Positions 1-11,270 of a stretch of 64,000 bases of DNA are shown here, one piece after another; the first letter of the stretch is position 1, and each line of letters begins with the position of its first letter. The position numbers and the translations under genes were made by a program. The notes under the pieces are model-generated. The model worked only from the letters and a program-made list of their open reading frames with translations. It searched no databases and was not told where the DNA came from. Source of the stretch: Zizania palustris (Eukaryota; Streptophyta; Magnoliopsida; Poales; Poaceae); NCBI GenBank assembly GCA_019279435.1, contig JAAALK010000286.1, forward strand, positions 26,865,931-26,929,930, written 5' to 3'.

Positions 1-312
1 ATGGAAGACTTATCTTCTTTCTAATTAGATTAGTCTTTTACCATTTTAACCCTATTAGCGGTACCGAAATAGTTTCCACTATGTCGATTGTAATTGAGGG
101 GTAAAAAGGTCTTTTCCTTAAGATTTTTACCTATAAATACCCCCCCTTCTCACCCTATAATAAGAATCGAATACTCAGCTATTCAATACACAACTTCAAA
201 CTACTTCGAGCTATTATCCTATTCGGAGGCTTGAAATAGTCCGCTTCACAAATGCTCCGTTTGTTAGTTCTTAATCTTCGAGAACCTGTTAGCGTAATCC
301 TTTAAGCCAACA
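1..312 (+). repeat. Ty3-1 5' LTR, 3' part only
   Basis: The sequence precedes a plant gypsy-type primer site and ends in CCAACA, the expected CA terminus. It holds a TATA box at 132-139. The start of the LTR lies left of the window, and no second copy exists in the window, so its full length and divergence cannot be judged. Confidence 0.75.
132..139 (+). promoter_or_regulatory. TATA box of the Ty3-1 LTR
   Basis: TATAAATA followed by a C-run lies about 170 bases before the LTR end, in the correct orientation for the sense transcript of Ty3-1. Confidence 0.6.
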
Positions 313-331
313 GTTGGCGCCCTCCGTGGGG
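313..331 (+). other. Ty3-1 primer binding site
   Basis: GTTGGCGCC followed by CTCCGTGGGG begins directly at the LTR end. The same GTTGGCGCC core follows the 5' LTR of Ty3-2 on the opposite strand (22527 downward), so the two elements share a primer type. I do not assign the tRNA. Confidence 0.7.
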
Positions 332-377
332 AACTTAGTCAATAAAAAACCTCGTTCTCTACCAAGTTTTTAGAGCC

Positions 378-1314
378 ATGCCTCCTAAGTGGAGTTCAGG
401 TGGCAGTCCTACTCGGAGATCCCCTCGGACCTCCAGAGCAAGATCTTCGAATACAGTCAAGGTCGGAGGACCTTCAGTAGTTCCTCCAGCTAACACCACC
501 AAAGGGAATTTTCTTCCTCGAACATACGAAGCCCCCTTAGGGACTCCATCTATGCTTCGACCAAATGGAGCTCCTCCTTCAGCTCCGACTATGCTCCAAA
601 CTGACATGTTCAGTTCCCAAGACCCAGAAGCTCCTTCCGGAAGAAATGAAGATAGCCTTGGCGACATGGCGACCCAGATGGCCAGTCTCCAAGCTGAAGT
701 GGCAAGGTGGAGGCAAGAGGCCACAGATAGGCTTTTTCCTCAAGTCACCCCTATCATCCCAGAGGTGCCTCAAGACAATGATTCTCTTCTTTATCCTGAA
801 GCCCGAGAGAACGCTTCCTTCGATAACGAGTCTTCGATGCACCTCGACTTACAAAAAGTGCGCTTCGACCCTAAGTTTAAAACTTCGAAGCTCTGTATGT
901 ACTCTGGAGAAGAGGATACGGGGGAGTTCTCCCGTTCGTATGCTTTGGCGATTGAGGCCAGCGGAGGAGTCCGAGACACCATGGCCAAGTGTTTCCCTCT
1001 CGCCCTTGATGCCAGGATCAATTAGAACTTGGGAGCAGCTAAGAAAAAAGTTTATAAGTAACTTTCAGGGTACCTTTGTACCCCCTATGTCTACTGGAAG
1101 TCTTTTCTAGGTGAAGCAACTACCTAGAGAAACTTTAAGACAGTTCTTCAAGTGCTTCTCTCATACAAAGTCACAGATAAGGGGGCTGTCTGCATCATCC
1201 ATTGTTGATGTACCCCGAGAGGGATTTACTCATGCAGGCCTCCTCGAAAAACATCATCGGAAACAAATATCCTTTGTAGCAAAGCTGATGGCCTATTTCG
1301 AAGAATATGCTTAG
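378..1314 (+). pseudogene. gag: Ty3-1 gag (N-terminal and capsid part), broken
   Basis: The first ATG after the primer site opens a frame of 215 residues. It starts with a basic, Ser/Pro-rich tail, then a stretch rich in charged residues (MASLQAEVARWRQEA), then the start of a retrotransposon gag domain. A frameshift near 1010-1025 moves the reading frame. Capsid-like sequence then continues with EQLRKKFISNFQGTF, a stop at 1108-1110, and KQLPRETLRQFFKCF, as expected for plant gypsy gag (core usually followed by L..FI.RF). A stop at 1312-1314 ends this part. The product would be the structural capsid precursor of the virus-like particle. It is not functional here. Confidence 0.75.
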
Positions 1315-1380
1315 TCGGATGAAGGATGGCTCTGAAGAACAGCTTCGACTCCACCAATCCTATAGGAAGTCAAGCTCAAG

Positions 1381-2562
1381 GTGAATACTTCAACACCTTC
1401 GCAGGGGCCCAGCTTCGACATCCCCCACGACAGGCGTCGGGGGCAAAAGCATCCTCGCTCTGAAGTCCTGAACATTGCTCATACTCTGCAGAAATTTTTC
1501 CCTAGAAATCCGCAAGCTTCAGGAAACAAGGTCAGCAGCTGGAGGCCGCTAGTGAAGCCGGCTGGCAAGGGCCAAGCCTTCTTCTTCTGCGTTCATGGTG
1601 AAAATCAGAGTCATGCTACTAATGCGTGCAAGTCTATACTGGCCTTAAGAGGTGAGTACCTCAAAATGACCTCTGGTCGAGGCACTACTGACCGATTCCC
1701 CTTCGAGGCACGTCCGAAGCCTATGCAGGTTGTCGTACGTGTAGACAACTTTGACCCCACAAGACAATCTCTGGTGGTCAATATTATGCCACCCCCGAAG
1801 CAAGAAGATGGCCAAGACCGGGGAACTCTCGGCAGTATGTCAAAGAGGCAGTGGAGAGAGTATGTACGAGAAGTAGGTCATATTGGAACTTCTTCATCTG
1901 CAGCCACAATGCCCGAATGGTTCCATGTGCCTATATCTTTTTCTACAGATGATGCAGTAGGCATAAAATTACCACATGCAGATCCTCTTGTCATCACTGC
2001 CGATATAGCGGGAACTAAAGTTCGGAGAGTGCTGGTCGATGGCAGGAGTTCAACATATATCATCTTCGTTCAATCTTTCGATCAGCTCAGTATCTCCAGG
2101 AAACATCTCCTCCCTACAGCTCATCCCCTGCAAGGCTTCGCAAGGCCTCATCTTGATGCCCTCGACCAAATAGGTCTTGAGGTTGCTTTCAGAGAGGGGC
2201 TTCTAGCAAGAATGGAGGAGGTAATCCTCGATGTTGTTGATGCCCCTTATACTTATAACATTATCTTCAGAAGGGGCATTTTAAATTAGTTTGGAGCCAT
2301 GGCACACCATAACTATTTATGTATGAAGATGCCCACGCAAGCGGGAGTACTCACTGTCTTCAGTGATCAAGCCACTGCGCAAAGAGCAGAATATGGTCAT
2401 GGCCCCCCTCTCGACCCAAGACAAGTGAATAACGTACAAGGAAATTCGGAGGATATCTCTACTTCACGTGAGTCTTCAAAGAAACCCTTCCCAAGGCCAA
2501 GCCCCGAAGGAGAAATCATAACGAAGATTATTGTAAAAGATGGCAAAGACTATTCTTTTTAG
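1381..2562 (+). pseudogene. gag-pro: Ty3-1 gag nucleocapsid tail and aspartic protease, broken
   Basis: The frame is the same as the second part of gag. Around 1590 a degenerate knuckle can be read (CVHGENQSHATNAC), where this lineage usually has a Cys/His knuckle. The protease region around 2020-2070 reads VLVDGRSSTYIIF; the family usually has D-G-S/G-S-S-A-D-I-L-F, so the catalytic Asp is present but flanking residues have changed. A stop at 2287-2289 (GILN then TAG) interrupts it, and the frame resumes to a stop at 2560-2562. Its role would have been maturation of the gag-pol polyprotein. Confidence 0.75.
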
Positions 2563-3500
2563 TTCGGCAAAGATTTGCCTTCAGAGATCACTACTTCGTT
2601 AGAAAATGTAGTCGAAGAAAATTTGGATGTCTTGGCCTAGTCTGATGAAGACATTCTGGGAGTCAGCCAAGATATCATTGAGCACAACCTACTTGTAAAC
2701 CCAAGGGTTTGGCCTATTCGACAGGGGCTTCAAAAGTTATCAGTAGAAAGGGCAATCCTTGCTAAGGCAGAAGTGGAGAAATTATTGAAGGCTAGGATTA
2801 TCAGAGACGTAGTTCATATGGAGTGGCTAGCTAACCCCGTTTTCGTCAAAAAGAAATCCTACGGGAAGTGGCGCATGTGTATTGATTTTTCATCTTTGAA
2901 TAAAGCATGCCCACATGACCCCTATCCCATGCCCCGAATAGTTCAATTAGTTGATTCCACTACTGGTTCGGAGTTATTAAGCTTCCTCGACACGTATTCT
3001 GGCTATCATCAAATCTGGTTAAAGCGCGAAGATGAAATCAAAACAAGCTTCGTAACTCCTTTAGGAGTCTTCTGCTATGTAAGAATGCCTTTTGGCTTGA
3101 GAAATGTCGGGCAACCTTTTCTAGATTAATTGGTAAGGCTCTAGGTCATCAAACAGGCCGCAATGTAGAAGCCTACATGGATGATATTGTAATAAAGAGT
3201 TCATTAAAGCACCAGCATAGCCTAGACTTAGCAGAAACATTTGAGAGCCTCCGAACATGTGGAGTCTGCCTCAACCCTAAAAAATGTATCTTCGGGGCTC
3301 AAGCTGGGAAGTTGCTAGGGTATCTAGTTTCAAGTAGAGGAATTGAAGCTAGCCATACTCAAATAACTGCATTGCAAAAGATGGCTCCATCGGAGAACTT
3401 AAAATAGGTACAAAAGCTGACTGACTACCTTGCAGCACTCAGTAGATTTTTAGCAAGGTGCGCAGAATGAAGCCTCCCCATATTAAAAGCATTAAAAGGG
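2563..3500 (+). pseudogene. RT: Ty3-1 reverse transcriptase, broken
   Basis: Typical Ty3 RT blocks can be read in order: WLANPVFVKKKSYGKWRMC and DFSSLNKACPHDPYPMP (about 2824-2935), then FLDTYSGYHQI with the first catalytic Asp (about 2980), then VRMPFGLRN (about 3080). A one-base loss near 3115 shifts the frame. The active-site box YMDD follows at about 3173-3184 in the new frame, then NPKKCIFG and LGYLVSSRGIE. Stops at 2638-2640, 3127-3129 and 3405-3407 make it non-functional. The enzyme would copy element RNA into cDNA inside the particle. Confidence 0.85.
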
Positions 3501-4030
3501 TCCGAAGATTTTGCATAGACACCGGAGTGCCAAAATAGTTTTGATGATATTAAAAATTATCTCAGCAACCTCGCAACACTTACTGTTCTCATTGCAGATG
3601 AAACCCTACTCCTTTACCTCGCAGCTACTGGCTCCGCTGTCAGTGCAGTCCTTGTTAGAGAAGTTGATTTCAATGGGAAGTTGGTGCAGAATCTAGTTTA
3701 TTTTGTATCCGAAGCCTTATCTAGAGCAAAAACAAGATATTCTGATCTTGAGATGTTCACTTATGCTCTGATAATGGCTTCGAGGAAATTATGACATTAT
3801 TTTTTAGCACATAATGTAATTGTACCAACTTCATATCCTTTAGGAGATATGCTCCGAAGTAAAGATTCTATGGGGAGAATTGGAAAGTGGGCCGTCGAGC
3901 TAGCACCCTTTGGCATCTCCTTCGTAGCAAGAACAACAATCAAGTCGCAAGTGGTGGCAGATTTCGTAACAGACTGGACTCCGTCTGCAATATGGGCTCC
4001 GGAGAAATCAAACAAAAGAATTTGGACCAT
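3501..4030 (+). pseudogene. RH: Ty3-1 RNase H (gypsy type) remnant
   Basis: After the RT thumb the translation gives LYLAATGSAVSAVLVRE, then LVQNLVYFVSEALSRAKTRYSDLE, then AVELAPFGISFVARTTIKSQVVADFV. These match the RNase H and connection region that follows RT in plant gypsy elements. A stop at 3792-3794 and one near 4030 (TAG) break it. RNase H removes the RNA strand during cDNA synthesis. Confidence 0.7.
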
Positions 4031-4440
4031 ATAGTACGATGGAGCTTTTCAAGAGTCCGGAGAAGGTATTGGAGCAGTAATTATTTCACCTTCTGGTCAA
4101 AGAGCGATGTACTCCTCAAGGCTCAACTTTAAGTCCATAAATAATATAGCGGAGTACGAAGGAATTTTGTTAGGACTCCGAAAAGCGCGTGCTCTAGGTG
4201 CTACAAGAGTTGTTATTAAAACAAATTCTCAAATTGTAGCAGGGCCCGTTGACAAAAGTTTTCAAGTCTGGCATCCACAACTTGCAAAATATCTGGAAGA
4301 GATCCGTAAGATTGAAGCAACATTCAAGGGGATTTCCATCTGACGTATACCAAGAGCTGAAAATGTACAAGCTGATACCTTAGCAAAAGCTGCAGCCGAA
4401 GTTGTAGATATTCCGGAAGGAGCTTTTTATGAAGAACTTA
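4031..4440 (+). pseudogene. aRNH: Ty3-1 second RNase H (aRNH-like domain)
   Basis: A second RNase H fold follows the first one: YDGAFQESGEGIGAVIISP with the first Asp, then NNIAEYEGILLGLRKA with the Glu, then KTNSQIVAGPVDKSFQVW, and finally RAENVQADTLAKAA with the last Asp. The order D-E-D-D is that of cellular type I RNase H. In the third motif the expected Asp (T-D-S-Q) reads Asn. A dual RNase H is an established feature of Tat-lineage elements. A stop at 4341-4343 splits it. The lost Asp and the stop show decay. Confidence 0.72.
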
Positions 4441-5198
4441 CTTCACCTTCGGTGCCACAAATTCCTCTTACGGAGGTTCTTTTCATTCCGAGCATTGACT
4501 CATGGAGTTCAATCATGGAGTTATTGCAAGGTGAAGCAACTCTACATGAAGGATCACAACTTTCAAGGTTGAAGCTAAGAGTTTGGAATTATCATGTAAT
4601 CAACGTTATTCTCTACAAGGCCGGAGTATGTTCCCCCCTACTCCGATGTATTTCTCAAGATAAAGGTCAAGAGATACTTCGAGAAATTCATGAAGGCCTT
4701 TGTGGTAGCCATCTAGCCCACCAAGATTTAGCGAAAAAAACACTTCGCCAAGGGCTTTATTGGCCTACAATAGTAGTTGATGCAGATAGTTTAGTCCACA
4801 CTTGCCAAGGTTGTCAATGGATGGGAATACGAAGTCATCGTCCGCCAATGATTCTTCAAATCATTGCTCCGGTTTGGCCTATGGCCAGATTGGCCATGGA
4901 TCTCATTGGCCCCTTCTGAGTGGCAAAAGGAAATTTGAAATTTGCAGTGGTAGCAATTGAATATTTTTCCAAGTGGGTCGAAGCAAAACCCCTCAAAGCT
5001 ATCACTTCGAATAATGTACAAAAATTCTATTGGAAGAATGTTTTATGAAGGTTCTAAGTGCCTCGAAAGCTCATAGTCGACAATGGCACACAATTTGATG
5101 CCAAGCCTTTCAGGAAATTTTGCGAAGACCTTGGCATACAAATATGTTTTGCAGTTGTGCGTCATCCTCAATCTAACAGAGTTGTCGAACGAGCTATT
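4441..5198 (+). pseudogene. INT: Ty3-1 integrase, N-terminal and catalytic part, cut by Ty3-2
   Basis: The HHCC zinc domain can be read at about 4687-4830 (HEGLCGSHLAHQDLAKK and HTCQGCQ). The catalytic core follows: LAMDLIGPF with the first Asp, a stop at 4918-4920, KLIVDNGTQFDAKPF with the second Asp, and HPQSNRVVERA with the Glu. Further stops occur at 5046-5048 and 5055-5057. Ty3-2 begins at 5199, two codons after the catalytic Glu, and the rest of the protein continues at 23472. The bases CTATT (5194-5198) and CTAAT (23467-23471) are the target duplication, with one mismatch. Integrase would insert the cDNA into the genome. Confidence 0.85.
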
Positions 5199-6137
5199 TG
5201 TTGTAGCAATTGTGTTAGCTACAACACAGGTTTTTTATGTGTATATGATGTGTAAAATGAACCTCGAAGGGTTCTCTCAGAAGGAGAAAAGATTTATACT
5301 TGTTCGGACCTCCCTAAGGGGATAATAGCCCTACATCTAGTTTGTGGTGGATTTGGCATAGTATGCCTCAGTGGAATCTAGTAGATCAGAGGCTCTCATG
5401 GCCTTGGAGAAGCTGAACCGCCACCCTATTACAAGGGCTTGGCCCTGCTTTTATAGGCACACAGGCCAAAGGAAAAGACCTAAATGCCCTCTATAAGCCA
5501 TAGGCTTATAGGGGTAAAAAGGGAAAAGGCTAGTCTACTATACAAAGTGCTTTACAACTTTACAGACGTGTCAGATAAATGTCACTTCTTGACCAGCTAA
5601 ATGACATACTAGGGGCAGAGGGGCCCCTGGCATGACTTCTACACTGTAGCGAAATACAAATATTTCTTGGGTTTGGAGTAGTAGCCGGAGCTCTTCGGTT
5701 GGAGGCTATAAGGAATGCTTCGAAGAACACTCCGTAGTGGGCTTCGAAGTATACTCCGAACTGAACTCCGAAGTGGGCTCTGAGAGACATAACTTCGAAT
5801 TGACTGAAGAGGGTCCATAGACAGGCTCGGGGGAGCTCCGAAAGGAATTCAGAGGTTAACTCTGAAGATAGCCCGGAGGCTAACTCCGAAGGGACTTTAA
5901 AGAGAGCATGACTTGGCTTCTGGCATACTTCAGAAGGGGGCCTGAAGGCTTCGATCTAGAAGGCTCCGGAAGGAGTCCGAAAGCTTCGATCTGGAGGGCT
6001 CCGAAAGGAGTCTCATGATGCTTGGAAATAACTTCGGCAGGCCTGAACCTACTTTGATAGTGTCGGGCTCCGGGCCGAAGGTCAACGGAGGCTAACATCA
6101 TTTGGCCCCTGTTCAAGGGAAAACTATTCCCCCAGCA
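5199..6137 (-). repeat. Ty3-2 3' LTR
   Basis: The LTR matches 22528-23466 almost base for base. On the minus strand it begins TGCTGGGGGAATAG and ends GCTACAACA. The 3' position follows from the primer site lying next to the other copy. No clear polypurine tract is visible just to its right. Confidence 0.85.
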
Positions 6138-6284
6138 GTAGCCCTTCACCTGTAGGCCTTTAGGACGAATGGGTGCTTGCGCCCTTGGGACAAATGACAG
6201 TAAAAATGGTAACTTTAGAGAAGGCAGGCCTTTGGAGCTTGGACCGAAGGTGGCTTCAACTTTGCGCAGGTAATAATTGCCTGC
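6138..6284 (-). other. Ty3-2 interior next to its 3' LTR
   Basis: This 147-base stretch is the part of the Ty3-2 interior left between its 3' LTR and the Ty1-1 insertion. It continues at 17611. I see no coding capacity. Confidence 0.6.
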
Positions 6285-6289
6285 CTCGG
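6285..6289. repeat. Target site duplication of Ty1-1, left
   Basis: CTCGG at 6285-6289 is repeated perfectly at 17606-17610 on the far side of Ty1-1. The 5-bp length is standard for Ty1/copia integration. Confidence 0.9.
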
Positions 6290-8279
6290 TGTAGGACCGA
6301 AAGTAGCGACCAGAGGGGGGGTGAATGGGCGCCTTAAAAATTCTTTCGAATCAATGGCCTGTTCCCAATACCCAACGCAACTCAAAAATACTACGCAGCA
6401 GAAAATAAAAAGAAGGCCTAAGTCTAAAGGTTTCTAACCTAGAAGCAACTCATGATAAACAGTGTAAATTTAAAGTAGTGCAACTAGGCAGATGAACAAG
6501 TTGAAACAGGCCTAAACTTCTCAAAGAAATGATCTAAGAATGTATAAGATGAAAAGCGAAGTTACTGTCCAAAGTTGTCTCCTGTTCGGAACTTGGCGAA
6601 GCCCCCTTCGCACGTCGAGGTCTGCTTCGGAGGTTGGTGTCGGAGTCTGTCCGAAACGCCGAAAGTATCGCTGTCTAGCCTAGTTCGAAGTGGAAAGGAG
6701 CGAAGTGTACTTCGGAGCGAAGTAAAACAGTGCCGGAGCTTGGTTCGAAGTATGCACTTCGAAGCCAAGGCTTCGAACACAGCTTCGAATCACGAGCTTC
6801 GGAGCGAAGTACAACAGTGCCGGAGCCTGCTACGAAGTATGCACTTCGAAGACAAAACTTCGAACACACTTTGAACCGAAAGCTTCGAAGCAAAACCTTC
6901 GAACACAAAACTTCGAACACAACACACAAACAGACAACCTTCGAACAAAGAAGCGAAGTCTGTCACGTGACAGAAAATCAAGTCCGAAGCCTACTCTCTA
7001 TCTTCTAACAGGGAAAGCTTCGGAAGGAGAATCGAAGGCTGACACGCCACAAAGAAATCCAAGCGAAGTCTATCAGAAAAGACAAACTTCGAACCTAACT
7101 TCGAAGCCTAACGAAGTGTGCACTTCGAACAGATAGATTCGGAGTATGCTTGTTCGAAGTATGCGATACTGTCCAAACAGGAAGATCTTCGAAGTTAGCA
7201 ACTCAGACCCAAAAACCGAAGTTCGCAGATTGGACGACAGCTTTGATAATGTTAGATCGAAGCCTGCCTCACGGAGCTGAGAAGCTTCGAACAGTGAAAA
7301 ATGACTTCGCAGAAACAGTCAGAAAGGCATTTACTCCATACTGCTTCGATCAAAAAGGCAGTACAGTAGAAGGTAAAAAGCTGGCTGCAAGTACTGTAGC
7401 TACAGTAGCAGTACTACTTGCAACAGCAAGAACTAGTACTCAGTTCGTGAAGAACAGAAGCAACAGAAGAAGCTTCTCTTCAAGAAATAAATTCACCAGC
7501 TCGTAGCTGAAGCAATAACTCTCCAAACCGAACAAAAAGGCAACCAATAAATTCACCAGGGACCAAGGATTAAATGCATCCAAGAGATTAGAGCCAAAAT
7601 AACTCACGATCAGAGAGGGGCAAGTCCTGGCGGCGCACACAGGAGAGAGAAACGGGAGACAAAGTGACCCAAAGGGTGGATTTGATTTCAGCACAAAAGG
7701 GTAGTCCAAACCCTAGGGATTGGGGTGCTATTTATAGGCAGCCCAACACTAGGAATATTCTACCAGCCCCTTAGGGTTTTTTACAGACTCAAAAATAAAG
7801 GAAAAGACTCTACTGCCCTTAGGAATTTTTACAGATACAACTGACTGACTGTGGGCCTAGAGAACAGATGACATATCCGGAAGCTACTCTTCTGGACAGT
7901 CGGATACAGAATCAACGGTTGTCAGTTTTACGCTGAAACTGACAAAGCCTCCACCAACTTTGCACCAGGTACCCGGATTGGGCCGGCCCGACTCCGCAGC
8001 TCTCTCAGCCCGGCAATCGCTCACTGCCCGTGTACCTGAGTCAGTCCTGGTCAACAGCCCAGTGGGTCTTCTTCTGCTTCTGACCCATGCACCCGGATTG
8101 GGCCAGCCCGACTTCGCAGCCTCCTCTGCCCGACAGTCGCTCGCTGCCCGTGTACCTGAGTCACACGCGGCCCATGAAACAGCAGATCTCTTCTCTTCTT
8201 CAGTCCTCTTTGACTATCGTTGACAATGACTCATCACTTCTGGAGCCATGAGGCCCACGCTATTCAGCATGGCTCCTCA
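6290..8279 (-). repeat. Ty1-1 3' LTR
   Basis: On the minus strand it begins TGAGGAGCCATGC and ends GGTCCTACA. Its mirror copy is 15616-17605, of the same length. A TATA box lies at 7728-7735. The region 6560-7350 is unusually rich in TTCGAA. A block of about 80 bp occurs twice at roughly 7962-8043 and 8089-8163. The ORFs read in it (for example 7960-8223) recur in other LTRs without codon constraint and are not genes. Confidence 0.92.
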
Positions 8280-8308
8280 ATCTCCCCCTTGATGAGTGCA
8301 TTGTCAAC
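8219..8308 (-). other. Two-layer inverted repeat over the Ty1-1 PPT/LTR junction
   Basis: The outer arms are GTTGACAATGACTCATCA (8219-8236) and TGATGAGTGCATTGTCAAC (8290-8308), complementary over 18 pairs with one bulged base. They enclose an inner perfect 9-bp hairpin, GGAGCCATG (8242-8250) with CATGGCTCC (8268-8276), and the polypurine tract (8281-8290 on the minus strand). The LTR boundary at 8279/8280 sits between the hairpin and the tract. Equivalent structures occur in Ty1-4, Ty1-5 and Ty1-6. Confidence 0.75.
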
Positions 8309-9606
8309 ACTCCTCAATTCTAAGCTCTTCAGCACCTGTGAAACAAATGTGGAAACACGAAAACAAAATACAAGGAAACAAAGAAGAAGAAAAAATAAGG
8401 TAAAAGTTTAACCCTAATGACCAAAAGCCGAACAAAAGCAAGAAGCGGTCATTATGGTTAACCAAAAACGAAAAGGCTTAAAATGAGTGCGATTTCAGAA
8501 TAACAAGGGTATCAACAGAGTAAGAACTCCCCCTTAAACTCTGATCCCAAATTTCTCCCCCTTGTTGACAAGTGAACTCATCAAGCACTCAAAAGAGACA
8601 CAGACTCCCCCTGAAAAGCAACTCCCTCTCAAAATATGCAGTGAATGCAACTGGGGTGCAGGTGGAGTGTAGAAAGCATGCTTCTCAGATATGATTGACT
8701 GCAAATACAGTATCTAACAAGTATAGCAAAAGAGATACTGTCTAAGACACATGGCATGATCAGTGCAACAGATGATATCTAAAGAAAGTCATTTAGCACG
8801 CATTTTTCAGTTTTCGCAAATAAAAGCATCACCACATTTTCTAGTAAACAAGCAAGGTAAAGTATGAGATGCAGAAGCTAACTGATATCTACCAAGATAA
8901 GCATTGTTCAAAACAAAGTGCTTCAGCAAACTTGTTATCCTTTTAAAGTTCAGGCTTTTTCATTTTCCTTTGTCATTTTTGCCAAGGGTTATTTGCATGT
9001 CAAACCTTATGCTAACCGACCAAGTCAAGCCTAGGCCAGAACTGGACCATCAGAAGCTTAAGACATTGGTCTTGGCATACACTACACTATCCTAGTTCAT
9101 ACCAAAGTGCTATGGTAAGCAGTCCAGAACATTATAATGCGACAAAGCAAACCCACTTGGATCTTTTCAACTTAAGCATAAAAAGGCATGGAATTTTCAT
9201 TTATTTTTGATTTTTATCATTTTTATAGCACATTATCCATGTTAAAGCATAAAAGATGTCCAAGTTCCATATCTGCATCTATGTGATGAACTGGCTACAA
9301 GGCATGTAACAGATAGCAAAAGCACTCAGCCTACACATGCTAGTTACCAGAAGCAAAGGTGATCATTTTTCAAGTTGAAAGCGTAAAAACCATGCACATG
9401 ACAGATATCAGATATATCAAGTGAACTGAATCAAATCATGATCATCGACATGTAGTCAAAAGCATGTACAAGCTAGAATAAGTAAAGCAGTTCAATCATA
9501 TAACAGAAGCATCTCTAAAGTGTGATATGTGAATATGGAAGATATGAACACACACAAAAAGACTCAAGAAAAGAGTAAAGAAGAAAGAAAACTGACGCAA
9601 AATATC
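8280..9606 (-). other. Ty1-1 non-coding tail between pol and 3' LTR, with repeated PPTs
   Basis: No ORF with recognisable content lies here. On the minus strand the purine motif AGGGGGAG, or a close variant, occurs next to the LTR (about 8283) and again near 8526, 8560 and 8605. A block at 8981-9167 is strongly conserved in Ty1-4 (38668-38854), Ty1-5 (48483-48667) and Ty1-6 (55797-55972). Repeated polypurine tracts are known in Sireviruses. Confidence 0.7.
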
Positions 9607-10365
9607 CTAGAAAGGATACACAACACCCAAATCCCCTCGTAAACGCTCAAAAGTAGACTGATCTAGGGGTTTGGTGAAAATGTCAGCCAACTGATGATGG
9701 GTATCAACATGAACAAGGTCAATGACACCTTTCTCATATTGATCCCGCAAGAAGTGAAAGCGCACATCAATATGTTTGGTTTTTGAATGAAGACACGGGT
9801 TTTTCCCTACACTAATAGCACTCGTGCTGTCGCAAAACAATGGAACCCTGGTAGGAAAGAACAACCCAAAGTCTCGTAGAGTGGAGATCATCCAAACCAT
9901 CTGTGAGCAGCAGCTAGCAGCAGCTACGTACTCAGCCTCTGTGGTCGAAAGAGCAACTCCAGATTGCTTTCGAGAAGACCAAGATACAAGGGAAGAACCA
10001 AGAAACTGGCAAGTACCGGAAGTCGACTTGCGATCCAACCGGCACCCACCAAAGTCAGCGTCCGAAAAGCCAGATAACTCAAGAGATGATGATGCTGAAT
10101 AATAAAGACCAAGATCAGGCGCATAGGTGAGATACCTAAAAATGCGCTTGACAGCCTGCCGGTGAGACGCGCGTGGTGAAGACTGAAAACACGCGCAACG
10201 TCCCACGGCGAACTGTATGTCCGGTCTTGTTGCCGTTAAGTACAACAGCGAACCGATCATCCCTCGAAATTCTCTCTCATTGACCTTGACACCGCTCTCG
10301 TCCTTGTCCAGACCCCCAGAAGTGCCCATCGGGGTCATCTGCGGCTTCAATTCACCACCAAAGTC
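9607..10365 (-). pseudogene. RH: Ty1-1 pol: RNase H part, after a frameshift
   Basis: The frame reads LKPQMTPMGTSGGLDKDESG, then SLLYLTATRPDIQFAVGR, which is the end of the copia RT connection. RNase H follows: SGFSDADFGG with the first Asp, STTEAEYVAAASC with the Glu, CDSTSAISVGKNPCLHSKTK with the third acidic residue, and HHQLADIFTKPL with the last Asp. It ends GDLGVVYPF and a stop at 9607. A frameshift at about 10350-10365 separates it from the upstream RT. All four catalytic acidic residues remain, so the damage is confined to the frame. Confidence 0.9.
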
Positions 10366-11270
10366 AAATTTTTAAGCATGTCACGAGTGTACTTACCTTG
10401 GTGGATGAAGGTGCCGTCCTTGGTCTGCTTGATCTGGAGCCCTAAAAAGTACTTAAGCTCACCCATGAGGCTCATCTCAAATTCACTGTGCATCTGCTCA
10501 GAAAACTTGGACACAAGAGAATCAGTAGTACCGCCAAAGATAATATCGTCCACGTAAATCTGAGAAACTAAAAAATCTGAAGCATCTCTGAGCAAGAAAA
10601 GAGTTTTGTCCACAGAACCCATCACAAAGCCCTTCCCCAACAAAAATTGCTTTAACCGGTCATACCAAGCCCTGGGGGCTTGCTTCAACCCGTATAAAGC
10701 TTTGTGCAACTTAAAAACATGTCGAGGAAACTTAGGGTTCTCAAAACCGGGGGGTTGCCTAACATAAACCTCCTCCTCTATGAACCCGTTCAGAAAAGCA
10801 CTCTTAACGTCCATTTGAAACAGCTTAAAACCCTTTGAAACGGCAAAAGCTAAAAGAATGCGAATGGACTCAAGACGGGCAACAAGAGCGAAGGTTTCTT
10901 CAAAATCAATACCTTACTTCTGGCAATAACCCTGGGCAACTAGTCGAGCCTTGTTGCGCACCACAACCCCATCTTCACCATGTTTGTTTTTGAATACCCA
11001 CTTGGTGCCTATGGGGTTGCATCCTGGTGGCGGCTCAACCAATGTCCAAACCCGATTGCGGACAAAATTCTCAAGCTCTTCTTGCATAGCATTAATCCAA
11101 TTAGAATCAGAAAGAGCATGAGAAACGTCTCTGGGCTCAAAAGATGCAACAAACGCAGATTCAGCAAACACAGCGAGAGAGGCAGAAGAACGCAAAGTCC
11201 TCTCAGACAAATCACCTATGATGAGCTCTGAGGGATGGTCACGCTGAACTGCTCGGGTTCCCTGGTGATC
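10347..11270 (-). pseudogene. RT: Ty1-1 pol: reverse transcriptase, one internal stop
   Basis: The copia RT begins at about 11130 with SNWINAMQEELENFVRN, then GTKWVFKNKHGEDG and ARLVAQGYCQK. A TAA at 10914-10916 replaces the usual Glu codon before GID. The frame then continues with MDVKSAFLNGFIEEEVYVRQ, LHKALYGLKQAPRAWYDRL, the active-site box IYVDDIIFGG (about 10550) and GELKYFLGLQIKQTKDGTF. It runs out of frame near 10350. Apart from the stop and the frameshift the domain looks complete. Confidence 0.9.

Noticed and set aside
6560..7350. Heat-shock elements suggested by the TTCGAA words
   Set aside because: Heat-shock sites need nGAAnnTTCn spacing; here TTC and GAA abut directly, so the match is not good.
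7960..8223. ORF of 87 codons recurring at 17286-17549 and similar ones at 33787-34092 and 43828-44082
   Set aside because: They come from the duplicated GC-rich LTR block, occur in antisense to the elements, and differ by changes without codon pattern.
8280..9606. Envelope-like gene after pol in Ty1-1
   Set aside because: Some Sireviruses have one, but this region has only short ORFs without signal peptide or membrane segments, in all copies.
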